From contig OY992536.1 of NCBI GenBank assembly GCA_963921195.1, positions 183,652,995-183,716,994 on the forward strand: DNA of 64,000 bases, read 5' to 3'. A model generated the notes under the pieces. That model made no database searches and had not been told where the DNA came from. It worked only from the letters and a program-made list of their open reading frames with translations. The stretch comes from Pegoplata infirma (taxonomy: Eukaryota; Arthropoda; Insecta; Diptera; Anthomyiidae). The position numbers and the translations under genes are program-made. Below are positions 20,826 to 30,838 of the stretch, in pieces (within the stretch, counting starts at the first letter, position 1; the number at the start of each line of letters is the position of its first letter).

Positions 20826-21680
20826 TACCTTTTATAAAAAGTACCTTTTATAAAAAGTACCTTTTATAAAAATTACGTTTTATAAAAAGTACCTGTTATA
20901 AAAAGTACCTTTTATAAAAACAACCTTTTATAAAAAGTACCTTTTATAAAAAGTACCTTTTATAAAAAGTACCTTTTATAAAAAGTACCTTTTATAAAAA
21001 GTACCTTTTATAAAAAGTACCTTTTATAAAAAGTACCTTTTATAAAAACTTCCTTTTATAAAAAGTACCTTTTATAAAAACTACCTTTTATAAAAAGTAC
21101 GTTTTATAGAAAGTACCTTTTATAAAAAGTACCTTTAATAAAAAGTACCTTTTATAAAAAGAACCATTTATAAAAAGTACCTTTTAAAAAAATTCCCTTT
21201 TATAAAAAGTACCTTTTATAAAAAGTACCTTTTATAAAAAGTACCTTTTATAAAAAGTACCTTTTATAAGAAGTACCTTTTTATAAAAAGTACCATTCAT
21301 AAAAAGTACCTTTTACAAAAAGTACCTTTTACAAAAAGTACCTTTTACAAAAAGTACCTTTTACAAAAAGTACCTTTTACAAAAAATACCTTTTACAAAA
21401 AGTACCTTTTACAAAAAGTACCTTTTACAAAAAGTACCTTTTACAAAAAGTACCTTTTACAAAAAGTACCTTTTACAAAAAGTACCTTTTACAAAAAGTA
21501 CCTTTTACAAAAAGTACCTTTTACAAAAAGTACCTTTTACAAAAAGTACCTTTTATAAAAAATACTCCATTTATAAAAAGTACCTTTTACAAAAAGTATC
21601 TTTTAATAAAAGTGCCTTTAATAAAAAATACCTTTTATAAAAATTACCTTTTGTAAAAATAACCTTTTGCAAAAAAAAAC
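20826..21680. repeat. 16-bp minisatellite, main block with two variants
   Basis: About 53 units. From 20826 to about 21300 most are GTACCTTTTATAAAAA. From about 21303 to 21550 nearly all are GTACCTTTTACAAAAA, a single T-to-C variant that is uniform across about 16 consecutive units. Edge units are degenerate. This block structure suggests local amplification of a variant unit. Not CRISPR: there are no spacers. Confidence 0.9.
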
Positions 21681-22760
21681 ATTCTAGGAAAATTACTTTT
21701 TGGAAATTCCTTTTCTTAAGGGATAAAAATAGTTCTTATGGTACTTTTTATATATCCTGAAATAATGATCATAGAAACTTAATATTTGGAATGTAGGATC
21801 CTAAAGTAAAAACAAATTCTGGAAAAAGTAATTTTTGAAATTTCCTTCTCTAAGGGGGTGGAACGGGTAAAAATTTAAACTTTAGGTACGTTCTAATTTC
21901 CGGTAGTAATGACCGTAGAATCTTTAAATTTGTAATGTAAAATCATTCGGTCAAAAAACATTCTGGAAAAAATTATTTTAGGAAATTCCGCTTCTTAGTA
22001 GGGTAAAATGGCTAAAAAAGTGTACTTCCGGTAATTTTGATATTTTCTGACGAAATGGTTCTAAGTAGATAGAAACTTAAAATTTTGGATGTAAATATTC
22101 TTCGGTGAAAACCAAAATTTTGGGAAAAGAACTTTTTGGAAATTCCGTTTCTTAACGGGGTTAAAAAGTATACTTTTTGTACTTTTAATATTTGCTGAAA
22201 TAATATTCCTAGATAATTGCAATTTGTAATGTAGGATCCTTCGGTGAAGAAAAAACATACTGGAAAAAGTACTTTTTGGAAATTCCGTTTCGAACGGGGG
22301 TAATAAAGTGAAATTTTGGTACTAATTTTATTTTGTTCCTATAATAATTGTCTTAGAAGCTTGAATTTTGGAATGTGGGGTCCTTCGGTGAAAAAAAAAC
22401 AATCTGCTATGCTAAAGTATTTTTAAAAGATTCCGTTTCTAGAGGTGTAGAAAAGTGTTTTTTTGTACATCTTATTCTATAATATAATAATGATCCTAGG
22501 CAGTGAAAATTTAAATGCTGTATTCTTTAGTGAAAAAATATTTTGGAAAAAGTACTTTTTGGAAATTCTGTTTCTAAGAGTCGTAAAGGGCATAAAAAAG
22601 TATAAGTTTGGTACTTCTTATATTTCTTGAAATAACGGTTCAGAAAAAAAGGTTTTTAGAAAATTTAATTTTAAGTGGAAAAGGTGGCAAATGGTTATTT
22701 GTACCTATCTAACTATTAAATCCTAGAAACTCAAAATTTGACGTGCAGTGTCCTCCAAGC
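21681..22760. repeat. Family H tandem repeat, second part
   Basis: Units of about 150 bases continue: ATTCTGGAAAAAGTA, CTTTTTGGAAATTCCGTTTC, TAATG(A/G)TCCTAGAAACTT and GGAATGTAGGATCCTTCGGT. They are more diverged than the units at 17704-18763. Minus-strand ORFs are chance. Confidence 0.75.
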
Positions 22761-23400
22761 CGAAATAACACCCAAGAGATGGACTGGGAAAAAAGGGGTA
22801 CAAGTGGTACAAGGGTAAAAAGTTGGTACAAGTGGTGTAAAATGGTATTTTTATATCTATAAGATAAACACAATAGCACTTTTTATTTCTGTAATGCATA
22901 TTATATGGACAGGAATGAAACTTGCATGGAGATTGAATTGGAAATGAAATGGAGTAGAACGGGGAACGAAATGGAACAGAGCGGGGAACAATATAGAATG
23001 ATACTTTTTACTAAAATTTTTCGTATTAAACTTTTTAACTCCATATTTTTTCTCTCTATATGTTTTTTTACCCAATTTTTTATTTTTATTCCGATTTCTT
23101 TTTTCACTGAAATATTTATTCACTCAAGATCCAAAATCCCGATATAAGGGCTCGAAAATTGTCAAAATCTTTTTTACCGGAACGTACATGACAAAGTGCC
23201 ACCGAAATTATTAAAATTTTATTGTTTAAGTTATTCAATGAAATATTATTTTATGAAAGACTTAAACGTCCACAATTAAATAAAACAAAGACTACATACG
23301 AGCCATTTTTTGAAATCGGTAGGGTAATCCTGGTCCTTCTATTATCCGGTATTTAACATAACCGGTAACGAAGTACCGGCGGGCGAGCTAGTTTTTTATA
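22761..23400. repeat. Family H non-tandem right end
   Basis: It contains GGAATGAAACTTGCATGGAG-type purine-rich words and ends with ACCGGTAACGAAGTACCGGC followed by GGGCGAGCTAGTTTTTTATA. The same end appears in reverse at 37878-38220, which defines it as a mobile or dispersed family. No gene. Confidence 0.6.
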
Positions 23401-23755
23401 TAAACTAAATTAAGATCCTGTAACATTTTTCTATACAAAAAAGCATATTCTTAGTAATTCGTTTATGCCAAAATTCATAATAAGATTTACAGATATTTTT
23501 CACAGAAAATTTTCAGATTAATTCACTTTTCCTTAAAAAATTTAAAAATTTTCCCTATTAAAATTTTCAATTTTTTTTCTATGAAAAAATTTTAGACTTC
23601 GAGATTTTTTTCCTTCCGAATTTTTTTTAGAAATTTCCTTTTTTCTTTCCTTTTCTTTCTTTTTTTCTTTTTTTTCTCTTTTTTTTCTTTCGGAATTTGG
23701 TCTGGGGGGGGGGGGGGGAATTTCCCTTTCCCCCCCCCCCTTGTACCCGCACATG
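23401..23755. mobile_element. Truncated sister of the 8967-11930 hAT, right end
   Basis: It aligns with 11035-11285 and 11875-11930: TTTTTCACAGAAAATTTTCA, a TTTC-rich tract, a G run, then CCCCTTGTACCCGCACATG as terminal repeat. It lacks the mini-me-like insertion of the other copy. The left end and left duplication are missing. Confidence 0.65.
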
Positions 23756-24460
23756 TTTTTAAGACATATTTCAGAAAGAACAATTTAGTTCAAGTTTAGT
23801 TAAAATTTACTAAAAAAACATCATCGTTTTTCTCTTCTTAGAATTGAGGAAGTGTACTCCTTAGAATTTTGTAAATAACTTCTTAAAATTTAGTATATAA
23901 CTTCTTAGAATGTAGTTAAAAATTCTAAATGGCGATATCTCGAAAACTAAGCGAGACAGAACAAAACGGATGAAATTTTCTCTGCATATCTGTTGGGGTC
24001 TCAAGACCCTTATATCGGATCTAAAATTCGAAATTCCCGAGATTTTATATGTGCATATATATCCAACTGCATTTTCGTAGTTCTTGACTCGTAGAACACT
24101 TCCGTAAAATAACCGAAAGCCCTCCGACTAATGGTTTTGGGCTATAGAGTTTTAAGATTCTCAAGATCAGTCCCCTTATTACCGTATCCCAAAAACTAAG
24201 CAAGGTAGAGCGAAACGGACAAAATTTTTTGGTCAAAATCTATGGCAATTTTTTTTGGGTAAAAATCTATTCCTAAAATGTGAATGAACTGAAGTGTAAT
24301 ACAATTCTTACCGTTTTCTAGTTAAAATTGGAGTTAAATTAAATAACTTCGTTTTCCTTATTTTTGGGAAAAATATGAACCAATAGAATCTTTGGAGCTA
24401 AATCATTCCCTTTTTTTCTTAAAATTTAGTTAATTTTCCCAGTTCTTTGTTCACTTTTTT
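23756..24460 (-). repeat. Family D fragment and AT-rich flank
   Basis: From about 23935 to 24240, ATATCTCGAAAACTAAGCGA, ATCCCAAAAACTAAGCAAGG and AGAGCGAAACGGACAAAATT are in reverse order to the family D copy at 52850-53050. The flanks are AT-rich without gene evidence. Confidence 0.5.
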
Positions 24461-24536
24461 TAGTACATCTGAGACTTTTTCTATAGGAGAAACTTGTTAT
24501 ATATCAAAAGTCTTCAATTCATAGACATTTTTCCTA
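24461..24536. repeat. GTCTCAGATTC array fragment
   Basis: CATCTGAGACTTTTTCTATA and similar words belong to the array seen at 9190-10985. It is interrupted by the next element and continues at 25147. Confidence 0.5.
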
Positions 24537-25144
24537 GACTCAAAATAATTATTCTGTTAAATACTCTGTAAAATGACTGTAATCTCAATTCGACAGATAT
24601 TTGACAAAGTTATCTGTCGAAATACAGATTTAAAAAAAAATACTTTGTATTTTCTTGAGACCGAAAAACAAAATTTTGTAAATTTGGAGTTACTCGTTAA
24701 AAACTCGTAATTTTCACAAAAATAAAAAAAGTAAATTTACAATTTAGAAGCATTAAAGCGGGCAAATTAACAAAATTTTAATTTTAATAAATTAAATTTT
24801 TTTTATTTTAATTAATGTTTTTGAAACAGAGAAGTTTTACTCATAAAATGGATTTAACTTAAACTTTGTAAATTTATAGTGTTTTTTTTTTTTGTAAAAT
24901 TTTGAACTCTTAAAATGCATTTAACTAAAACTTTGTAAATTTACAGAGTTTTTTTGGTAAAATTCTTTTCGGTTTTATAAATATTTTACAGATAAATCTG
25001 TAAATTTGCAGTTTTTTTATCGAAATCATTTTACAGAGTTTTCTTCGTAAAATAACAAAAAATCTTGCTGGTTGGAAATCTATGGTATTTTCTGCTGGCT
25101 CAGCAGAGTATCTCTGTAATTTAACAGAGTGATAATTTTGAGTG
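24537..25144. mobile_element. 608-bp TA-flanked element (family E)
   Basis: Ends GACTCAAAATAATTATTCTG and the complement of CACTCAAAATTATCACTCTG, with TA at 24535-24536 and 25145-25146. The interior is rich in TTTGTAAATTTACAG. It is inserted in the same tandem repeat as the family E copy at 10162, though at a different unit position. No ORF. Confidence 0.6.
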
Positions 25145-25360
25145 TACATAAAAAGTTTTAGATTGTGAAATATTTTTTGTACAGAAAAAGTTTCAGATTC
25201 TGAGATTTCAAAAGTGTAAAGTTCATAGAAGTTTTCCCAAAATAAAAAGTCTTAGATTTTAAGACACTTATCGTAGGCAAAGTCTCAGATTCAAAAACTT
25301 TTTCGTATAAGTAAAAAAAATCCCACATTCTAAGACAATTTTCATATAGAAAATCTGATT
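25145..25360. repeat. GTCTCAGATTC array fragment, right
   Basis: AAAAAGTTTCAGATTCTGAG and AAAGTCTCAGATTC continue the array after the family E insertion. Confidence 0.5.
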
Positions 25361-25505
25361 TTACTAGATTTTTTTTGTAAAATTACATCGGAAATTCGGA
25401 CATTTACAAAAAAAATTGTAAATTTCGATCGAAAAAAAAAAATTTTTTTTTTGTTAAAAAACATGGAATATTGGTAAAATGTGATTACGAGACTTTTTCT
25501 AGTTG
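25361..25505 (-). mobile_element. Partial family E copy
   Basis: The reverse of GTCTCGTAATCCCATTTTAC plus AATATTTGACA at 10200-10230 is recognisable, indicating an end fragment of a family E element in opposite orientation. Confidence 0.4.
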
Positions 25506-25855
25506 GAGATAGGGTATTAATTTGTTCCTAAGAAATGTTTAGACGTAAAAATTAATGGGGGTCGCCCCTGGAAATGACCACTCTCTGACGCACCATTGGA
25601 GCAGTAGAAATGATTTTAAGATTGGAAAATTACAAGAAAATTTTTTCAAAAAATTTTAAAAAATAGTAATAATTGTTATCTAGGGCTTCCAATCGGGATA
25701 TCCCGATCCCGGAAATCCCGGGATTTTCGGGATTAGGCAAATCCCGAATCTTGGGATTTCTGATTTTCAATCCCGGGATTTTCGGGATCCCGACTTTTTT
25801 ATTTTTTCAATATTTTTTATTATTTTTAGATTTGTTTAAATAATTTGAATAAAAT

Positions 25856-25893
25856 ATGAATTTTGTGGAACAAAAATCGACAAAAGTTCCGTC
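25856..25893 (+). pseudogene. Start of the split hAT transposase (5' exon piece)
   Basis: ATG at 25856 opens a frame reading MNFVEQKSTKVPS before it runs into family A at about 25894. It continues in frame after removal of family A at 28411 (see next piece). Position near the left end of a hAT element and the sequence of the continuation support it as the N-terminus of the transposase. Confidence 0.5.
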
Positions 25894-26419
25894 AGGTACC
25901 CTACACCACTCTGTGGTACAGGGTATAATGAGTTAGTGCTGATGTTTGTAACTACCCGAAATATTGGTCCTAGACACACCTTTAAGTATACCGATCGACT
26001 CAGAATTACTTTTTGAGTCGATTTAGCGATGACCGTCCGTCTGTCCGTCCGTCTGTCCATCTATCGGTTTAAGCACGATACAGGTCGCAATTTTCGATCA
26101 ATTGACTTGAAATTTGAAACTTTAGCTTCTTGTGGAGGAAGGAGGAATTTCGTTTAAGAGCCTCTAATAACCGTATTATAATAGATATTGTTTTGAAATT
26201 TAACAGCTAATAATATTTTGTATGCGCAAACCATCATACCAAATTTCAAAGGAATCGGGTCAGACCTTCTGGTAGTCCCCATACAAACCACCCTCCCGAT
26301 ATTCACATAATTTCCTCAAAATTCATAAAAATGGGTATATTTGATAAATATTTTAGGTTTTAAACGTGTACTTAAGTAACCTTATCAAATCGGAATATAA
26401 TTGGAGCATTTTTTATCTA

Positions 26420-28110
26420 ATGCAGCCTAACACATTTTGTGGTAGTTGCTGTAAAGCAATCGGTAATATTTTTGTAAAATGCAATACTTGTGGTGGACAT
26501 TTTCATAAATTGTGTTCCGGCGTTGACAGTGAAAATCTTTACGAGCTGCTAAAATTTAATAAAAACTTTTCTTATAATTGTAATAGTTGTGTTAATTCTT
26601 CTAAAGATTTAAATGCTGTCGTATTGATGCTATCAAATGAAATAAGAGAATTAAAAACTCTTTTTCATGCCTTTGTAAAAAACAACAATGCTAATGAGTG
26701 TGTTCTTTTAAAAAATAAAAAAACACTAGTTGAAACAATTGAAAATTCCAATAATAACACCGCTCTACAAATCTGAGGTTTGTCGCTGCGTTTTGAATGA
26801 AACCAAAAAAAGTTAATGGGTTTTGGTTTCCCGATTCCAAAACGGTCACTCAAATTTTTCTATCACGTCACAATTTTGAAATATTCGCGGTTAAAGTGTC
26901 AAAAAATGCCCATTTTGGCCCTTTTCGAGCGCCTATAAAATAAGATCCTGACATGCGAATGACTTGATATCAAGCTCATTCGAAAGTGCGTAATTTTCTC
27001 TTTAAGACCAAACCAAATTTTCTTGTAATTTAATTTTTTATAATGGTGAAAAAATCATTATCCACAAGTGCTTTGATTCTAATATTTACGTGTGTATTTG
27101 TATGGAAATTTGTTAAAAAACACTGTGTAAATAAACTAAATATTTAAAAAATGGAAGGTTTTTTGTTAATGATTTTTTTACCATTTTAGAAAATTAAATT
27201 CCAAGAACATTTTATCTTGTCTTATAGAGAAAATTACATACTTTTGAATGAGCTTGATACCAAGTCAATCGCATGTCAGGATCTTATATTATAAGCTTTC
27301 AAAAAGGGTCAAAAATTACCTTTTTGGCACTTTAACCGCGAATAGCTCAAAATCCTGATGTGATAGACATATTTGGGTAGCATATTTGAAATCAGCGCAA
27401 CAAACACTACCTAAATCACTTACCAGAATCCAATACGCATTTTCATGTTGAGCTGTGTAATGTACAAGCAAGAGGTCGTTCACCTATGTGTAATTCGTTT
27501 GCCTTAATTTCTTCTGCTAATGGTCATCGTGTTAATTCTAATGCTGTTGTTGTGCCAGCTGTAAAAAATCATGCAAATCATAATGCTGTTGTTGGTGTTG
27601 CTACTGAACCAAGTGATAATGGTAAAAAGAGCCCTGTTGATCATAATGTAAATGTTTTATTTTCTAATAGTTCCTCCACAAGGAGAGTGAGTATTTGTGA
27701 ATCGTCTGATGAAAATACGAATGATGCTAAAGTAAACACAGAAGCAATAAATGATATCCCAGCAAAAAATTCAAACTGGATTAGTATCAGCAAAAAAAAA
27801 TCGAAAGCAGGTTATTGTTGGAGACAACAATAACAAAGACTTGGAAGTTGTTGCAAGTAAGAAATGGGTTCACCTTTCTTCATTTAAGCCTTATGTTTCC
27901 GCTGAGAAAATTATGGATTACGTTGTAAATTATTCCAAAATTGAGAAGAGACATTTGGAATGCTATAAATTAGTTAAGATGAATACTGACTTAAATACTC
28001 TACGTAGAGTTTCATTCAAACTGGGCATAACCGCTGGACTCTATAAGGAGCTCTTCAAGCCTTCTTTGTGGCCGGCAGATGTGAACGTGCGTCCTTTTAA
28101 ATTTTTTTAA
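26420..28110 (+). pseudogene. Retrotransposon ORF1: PHD finger plus RNA-binding-like C-terminus
   Basis: The start is set at ATG 26420 because the upstream codons are family A sequence. The N-terminal part has a PHD-like C4HC3 pattern: CGSC, CNTC, HFHKLC, CNSC within about 50 residues, as in ORF1 proteins of several insect CR1-like retrotransposons. The frame is broken by an insertion at 26774 and reopens by 27486. A slip in a 9-A run near 27790 shifts it to the next frame, which carries KKWVHLSSFKPYVSAEKIMD and RRVSFKLGITAGLYKELFKP then WPADVNVRPF, the usual ORF1 C-terminal block. The stop is at 28108-28110. The role in family members is RNA binding and particle assembly. This copy is inactive. 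Confidence 0.75.
26774..27412. mobile_element. Long inverted-repeat element inside ORF1
   Basis: Imperfect inverted ends (GAGGTTTGTCGCTGCG against AGTGTTTGTTGCGCTG in reverse) continue into long arms: 26880-27007 pairs with 27230-27369 through TTCGCGGTTAAAGTG, AAGATCCTGACATGCGA and ATCAAGCTCATTC. AAATC repeats on both sides (26769-26773, 27413-27417) and may be the target duplication. The loop is AT-rich without ORF. It interrupts the codons after the PHD finger. Confidence 0.75.
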
Positions 28111-28410
28111 AAATAAAATATGTTATTTTTCTTTTTAATATTATATTTTATATGAATCATAGTCTGTAAGGAATCTTGTTCTATAGACTAATAAACAAAT
28201 AAACAAATATACAAATTTGGAATCGGTTAATTGACAAAAAAATAAGCCAATTCCACTAAAATTTGACCTGTGTGTGTTTTCTACACTAAATAAAGATCTA
28301 ACAACGACAGATCCAATCGTTCCATGTTTGGACTTGGGACCCATTTTCCGGGAAACACTGGTGTAGGGTATCATATGGTCGGTCTTGACCGACTATAACT
28401 TTCTTACTTG

Positions 28411-28484
28411 TTTTGTTATAGAAAAAGGTGAAACGTTTGCGAAATGTAAAGAAATTCTAAAAACTAGTGGTGGTTCGACATAAG
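28411..28484 (+). pseudogene. BED-type zinc finger remnant of hAT transposase
   Basis: The frame reads FVIEKGETFAKCKEILKTSG then GST and a stop at 28482-28484. A-K-C-x(n)-L-K-T-S-G-G-S-T is the typical N-terminal half of a BED finger of hAT transposases (known pattern: Cys pair, then SGGST, then a His pair). The second Cys is replaced and the His pair lies beyond the stop. Joining the sequence before and after family A keeps the frame (…VPS to FVIEK…). Confidence 0.55.
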
Positions 28485-28616
28485 GGCTTTAATATTTATT
28501 CATTTTACTCTTACAAGAAGAATATTGCCGTAAATAGCTTTTGACACATCTTAACTCCTTAAGTTGAAAACTTTTTTTAATTTTATGTTTTACTAAAAAA
28601 AAATTTTAAAGGCGTA

Positions 28617-28870
28617 AGTGGATTTTGACTCACACTCAGCCACGCTCACGCAAACAATAGTGGAATCACTCATTTATCATTTACGCTCACGCCTTACCAA
28701 AAAAAAAAACATTGCTAAAAAATATTTTTTTTTGCCAGAAAAAAAAAACAAATAAATTAAAAAAAAAAAATCAAATAATTTAAAAAAAAATTAAAAAATA
28801 TGCAAAAATTTAAAAATTAATTTATTTTTTTTTCAACTCAAGCTCACTAAAAGTTGATAACGATGAGCCA
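28617..28870. repeat. Remnant of GTGAGTG-type hAT repeat
   Basis: GACTCACACTCAGCCACGCT and CACTCATTTATCATTTACGC resemble the subterminal repeats of the hAT at 37276, in reverse. No ends are found; it lies within the outer hAT element. Confidence 0.35.
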
Positions 28871-29186
28871 CGACGAAAGATAAGAAAGATAACCGAATAC
28901 GGATATTCTTCGCAGGAGGAATCCCAACCTTTTTTTGAAGTTCACAACATCAACAAAACTTTGCTTATTTTTAATAACGCGTGAATTTGTTAAAGTGACA
29001 AAAAATACTAAAAATTTTTGAAAATCCCGAAAAATCCCGAAAATTTACAAAAAATCCCGTGAATCCCGGGATTCAAAATATCCCGAAAATCCCGGGATCC
29101 CGAAATCGGGATCCCGAAAATTTTTATTCAATCCCGAATCCCGGGATTCAGAAAAACCAATCCCGATTGGAAGCCCTATTGTTATC

Positions 29187-29610
29187 CCACGATCCTCCTG
29201 GGCAAAAAATTTGTAGAATTGATAGAAGTTTTACACAAAAAAATTTCAAAAAAAATCGAAGAGTACTAACATTTCAAAAATGAGATTTAAATTTTAAAAA
29301 TAAAAAACCGCTAACTAGAGCGCTTTTAAGAATTTTTTTAGATTTTTTTTTTTTTTAAAGTACATACATAAAAAAACAAAAATTTTGAAAAAAAAAATTT
29401 AAATTTGGACCATTATTGAAGAAGTTATGAGTAAAAGAAGTTTGAGTAAAGGAACAAACTACCAATTTTTAAAAATTCGATATCTTTTGAACGGGTCATC
29501 AAAAAAATTTGAAAATTTACCACGAAGGAGTTTTCGAAGGGTACTAAAAACTGTTAACAAATTGGGAAAATCTAAAAAAAAAATTTTCAAAGTGTCCGAT
29601 TTGGCATGGC
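29187..29610. other. Spacer without supported gene
   Basis: AT-rich, with two short Lys/Asn-rich ORFs (29059-29283 and 29427-29648) that overlap repeats and show no domain. Confidence 0.4.
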
Positions 29611-30540
29611 ATGCCCCATATATATTATTGATCAGTGAACGACTTTAAGACATTCTAGCGATGTCCTTCTGTCTATATATCTGTCTGTCTTTGGAAATGG
29701 CGATCACGGCCAAAAAACTGGACATGACTGAAACTTAACATATTTACTTTTTGTTGCCCCGACAACATAAACCTAAGAATACAAAATGCTTTAATTCGGC
29801 TGCTGGTTGACACATGTGAACAGAATCCCAGCAAAAATTGGCATTACTAGTAATGGGTTTTGTAATCCGAAACAGATGTTAATTAGTAGTTACTTATTGA
29901 ATGAAACACTAATTATTTTAACAAGGGCGTGAGACAAAAATAACTAGTGAAGAGTATGGAGATAAATAAGTAGTTACTGCCTCGGATTACAAATAAGGAG
30001 TTAAACCCCATTACCAAAAAGAAGTAAAATAATTAGTTAATTAAATCTTTTAAAATTTAACTTGTTTTTATTAAAACTTAAAAATTGCGTAATTTTTATT
30101 AAGTTTTTAAGTACTTTTTAAGTTAATTGAATTGTAAAGGTTAAAAACTGCAAGTGCAAGAAGATATTACTTAGAGGTGCTTTTATAACATATTACTGAG
30201 AAGTAGTTACTTTTGGGCTTAAAATAATGTTAATGGTAATGGGTACTCATTATAAATAATGTACTTGGTAATGATTACTTTTTACAACTCATTACCATGT
30301 TTTTGCTGGGATTGAACACTGAATGGCATTTAAACAAGTACGAACATATTTTTTGACAAAAAAAGAAAATATCGCGGATTGTTTTCCCCAATTTTTTTTG
30401 CGGAAAAAATATTTTTTTTCAAAAAATAGTTCTTTCTCAAAAGTAATTTCCTCTTAAATAAAGTTTTTTGCAATAATCTTTTTTAAATTGTGGAGGGTAT
30501 CAATACATTCGGCAAGGACGAATTTAACTTTTTTACTTGT
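29611..30540 (+). mobile_element. Mini-me-like element carrying a MITE
   Basis: TATATATTATTGATCAGTGA, ACTTTAAGACATTCTAGCGA and a GTCTGTCTGTCT tract open the copy. It ends with GTGGAGGGTATCAATACATT, the hairpin CATTCGGC/GACGAAT and CTTTTTTACTTG. The middle (GATCACGGCCAAAAA, AATTCGGCTGCTGGTTGACA) matches the reverse copy at 48345-48910, which shows that they are one subfamily. It is interrupted at 29827-30310. Confidence 0.65.
29827..30310. mobile_element. 484-bp MITE, ends CCCAGCAAAAA
   Basis: Perfect 11-bp inverted ends CCCAGCAAAAA and TTTTTGCTGGG, extended by imperfect pairing of GGCATTACTAGTAATGG with CATGGTAATGAG in reverse. The uninterrupted target is visible in reverse at 48655-48680 (GTTCAATTATGTTCACATAT), so the insertion lies in GAACANAATTGAACAC with an apparent 2-bp AT shared by both flanks. 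No ORF. The class is not assigned. Confidence 0.75.
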
Positions 30541-30830
30541 TTTTTTTTTTTTTTGGTTTCAAGCCAAATACTTTTTCGTGTTGCACAGTGTAAGTGTTTG
30601 TGTTAATATTGCCCCTAAAAGGCAACTATTTCGACCCGACGATTTTAAAATTCGAAAAATAAGAAAATTTTGCTCAACCCTATTGTGCAAAGTGGCCCAT
30701 TTTTGCAGACCGCATCTTTTCAATCTAATTTTCCAAGAACTTTTTGAAGGTTTCTGGCTCTATCTCACGAATGGCTTGAACAATATTAATCCCATAGCTT
30801 ACACTCCGGTTGTCCTGCACTTTTAATATG
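30541..30830. other. Spacer ending in half of an inverted repeat
   Basis: No gene. GCTTACACTCCGGTTGTCCT at 30797-30816 pairs with AGCAATCGGAGTGTAAGCTT at 31985-32004 beyond the following hAT element. The hAT therefore landed between the arms of an older hairpin. Confidence 0.45.
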
Positions 30831-30838
30831 TTATAGAG

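Larger units (their letters stand above)
26414..28204 (+). mobile_element. ORF1-only non-LTR retrotransposon copy
   Basis: Family A sequence stops after TATAATTGGAGCATTTTT and resumes at about ATACAAATTTGGAATCGG. Between lie an ORF1, a short 3' region and a tail AATAAACAAATAAACAAATA typical of CR1-like elements. There is no endonuclease or reverse transcriptase: ORF1 is followed within about 90 bp by the 3' tail. Comparison with intact family A suggests that roughly 15 bp of target was lost at insertion. It resembles half-element retrotransposons such as mammalian HAL1 in layout (analogy, not homology). Confidence 0.65.
25894..28410 (+). mobile_element. Family A element, split by a retrotransposon
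   Basis: The left end GTACCCTACACCACTCTGTG is followed by CCGAAATATTGGTCCTAGAC, GATCGACTCAGAATTACTTT, a (GTCY)n tract at 26033-26060 and GCACGATACAGGTCGCAATT. The right end is GGTGTAGGGTATCATATGGT, the hairpin GTCGGTCTTGACCGAC and TTTCTTACTTG. This order parallels the mini-me-like elements (ATACCCT end, core, GTCY, hairpin, ACTTG end), so family A is probably a related lineage (inference). It interrupts the BED-finger exon and is itself interrupted at about 26414-28204. Confidence 0.7.
25681..29178 (+). mobile_element. 3.5-kb hAT element, TSD TTGTTATC, with BED-finger remnant
   Basis: Ends TAGGGCTTCCAATCGGGAT and the complement of TAGGGCTTCCAATCGGGATT, flanked by a perfect 8-bp duplication TTGTTATC (25673-25680 and 29179-29186). 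Both subterminal regions carry many copies of ATCCCGGGATTTTCGGGAT and related palindromic words. A short reading frame for a BED-type zinc finger is present but split by a family A insertion, so this copy descends from a transposase-bearing element, as expected for hAT. The remaining transposase is missing. Nested content is listed separately. Confidence 0.9.

Noticed and set aside
20826..21680. CRISPR-like array
   Set aside because: Units are contiguous 16-bp repeats without spacers, in eukaryotic transposon-rich DNA; this is a minisatellite.
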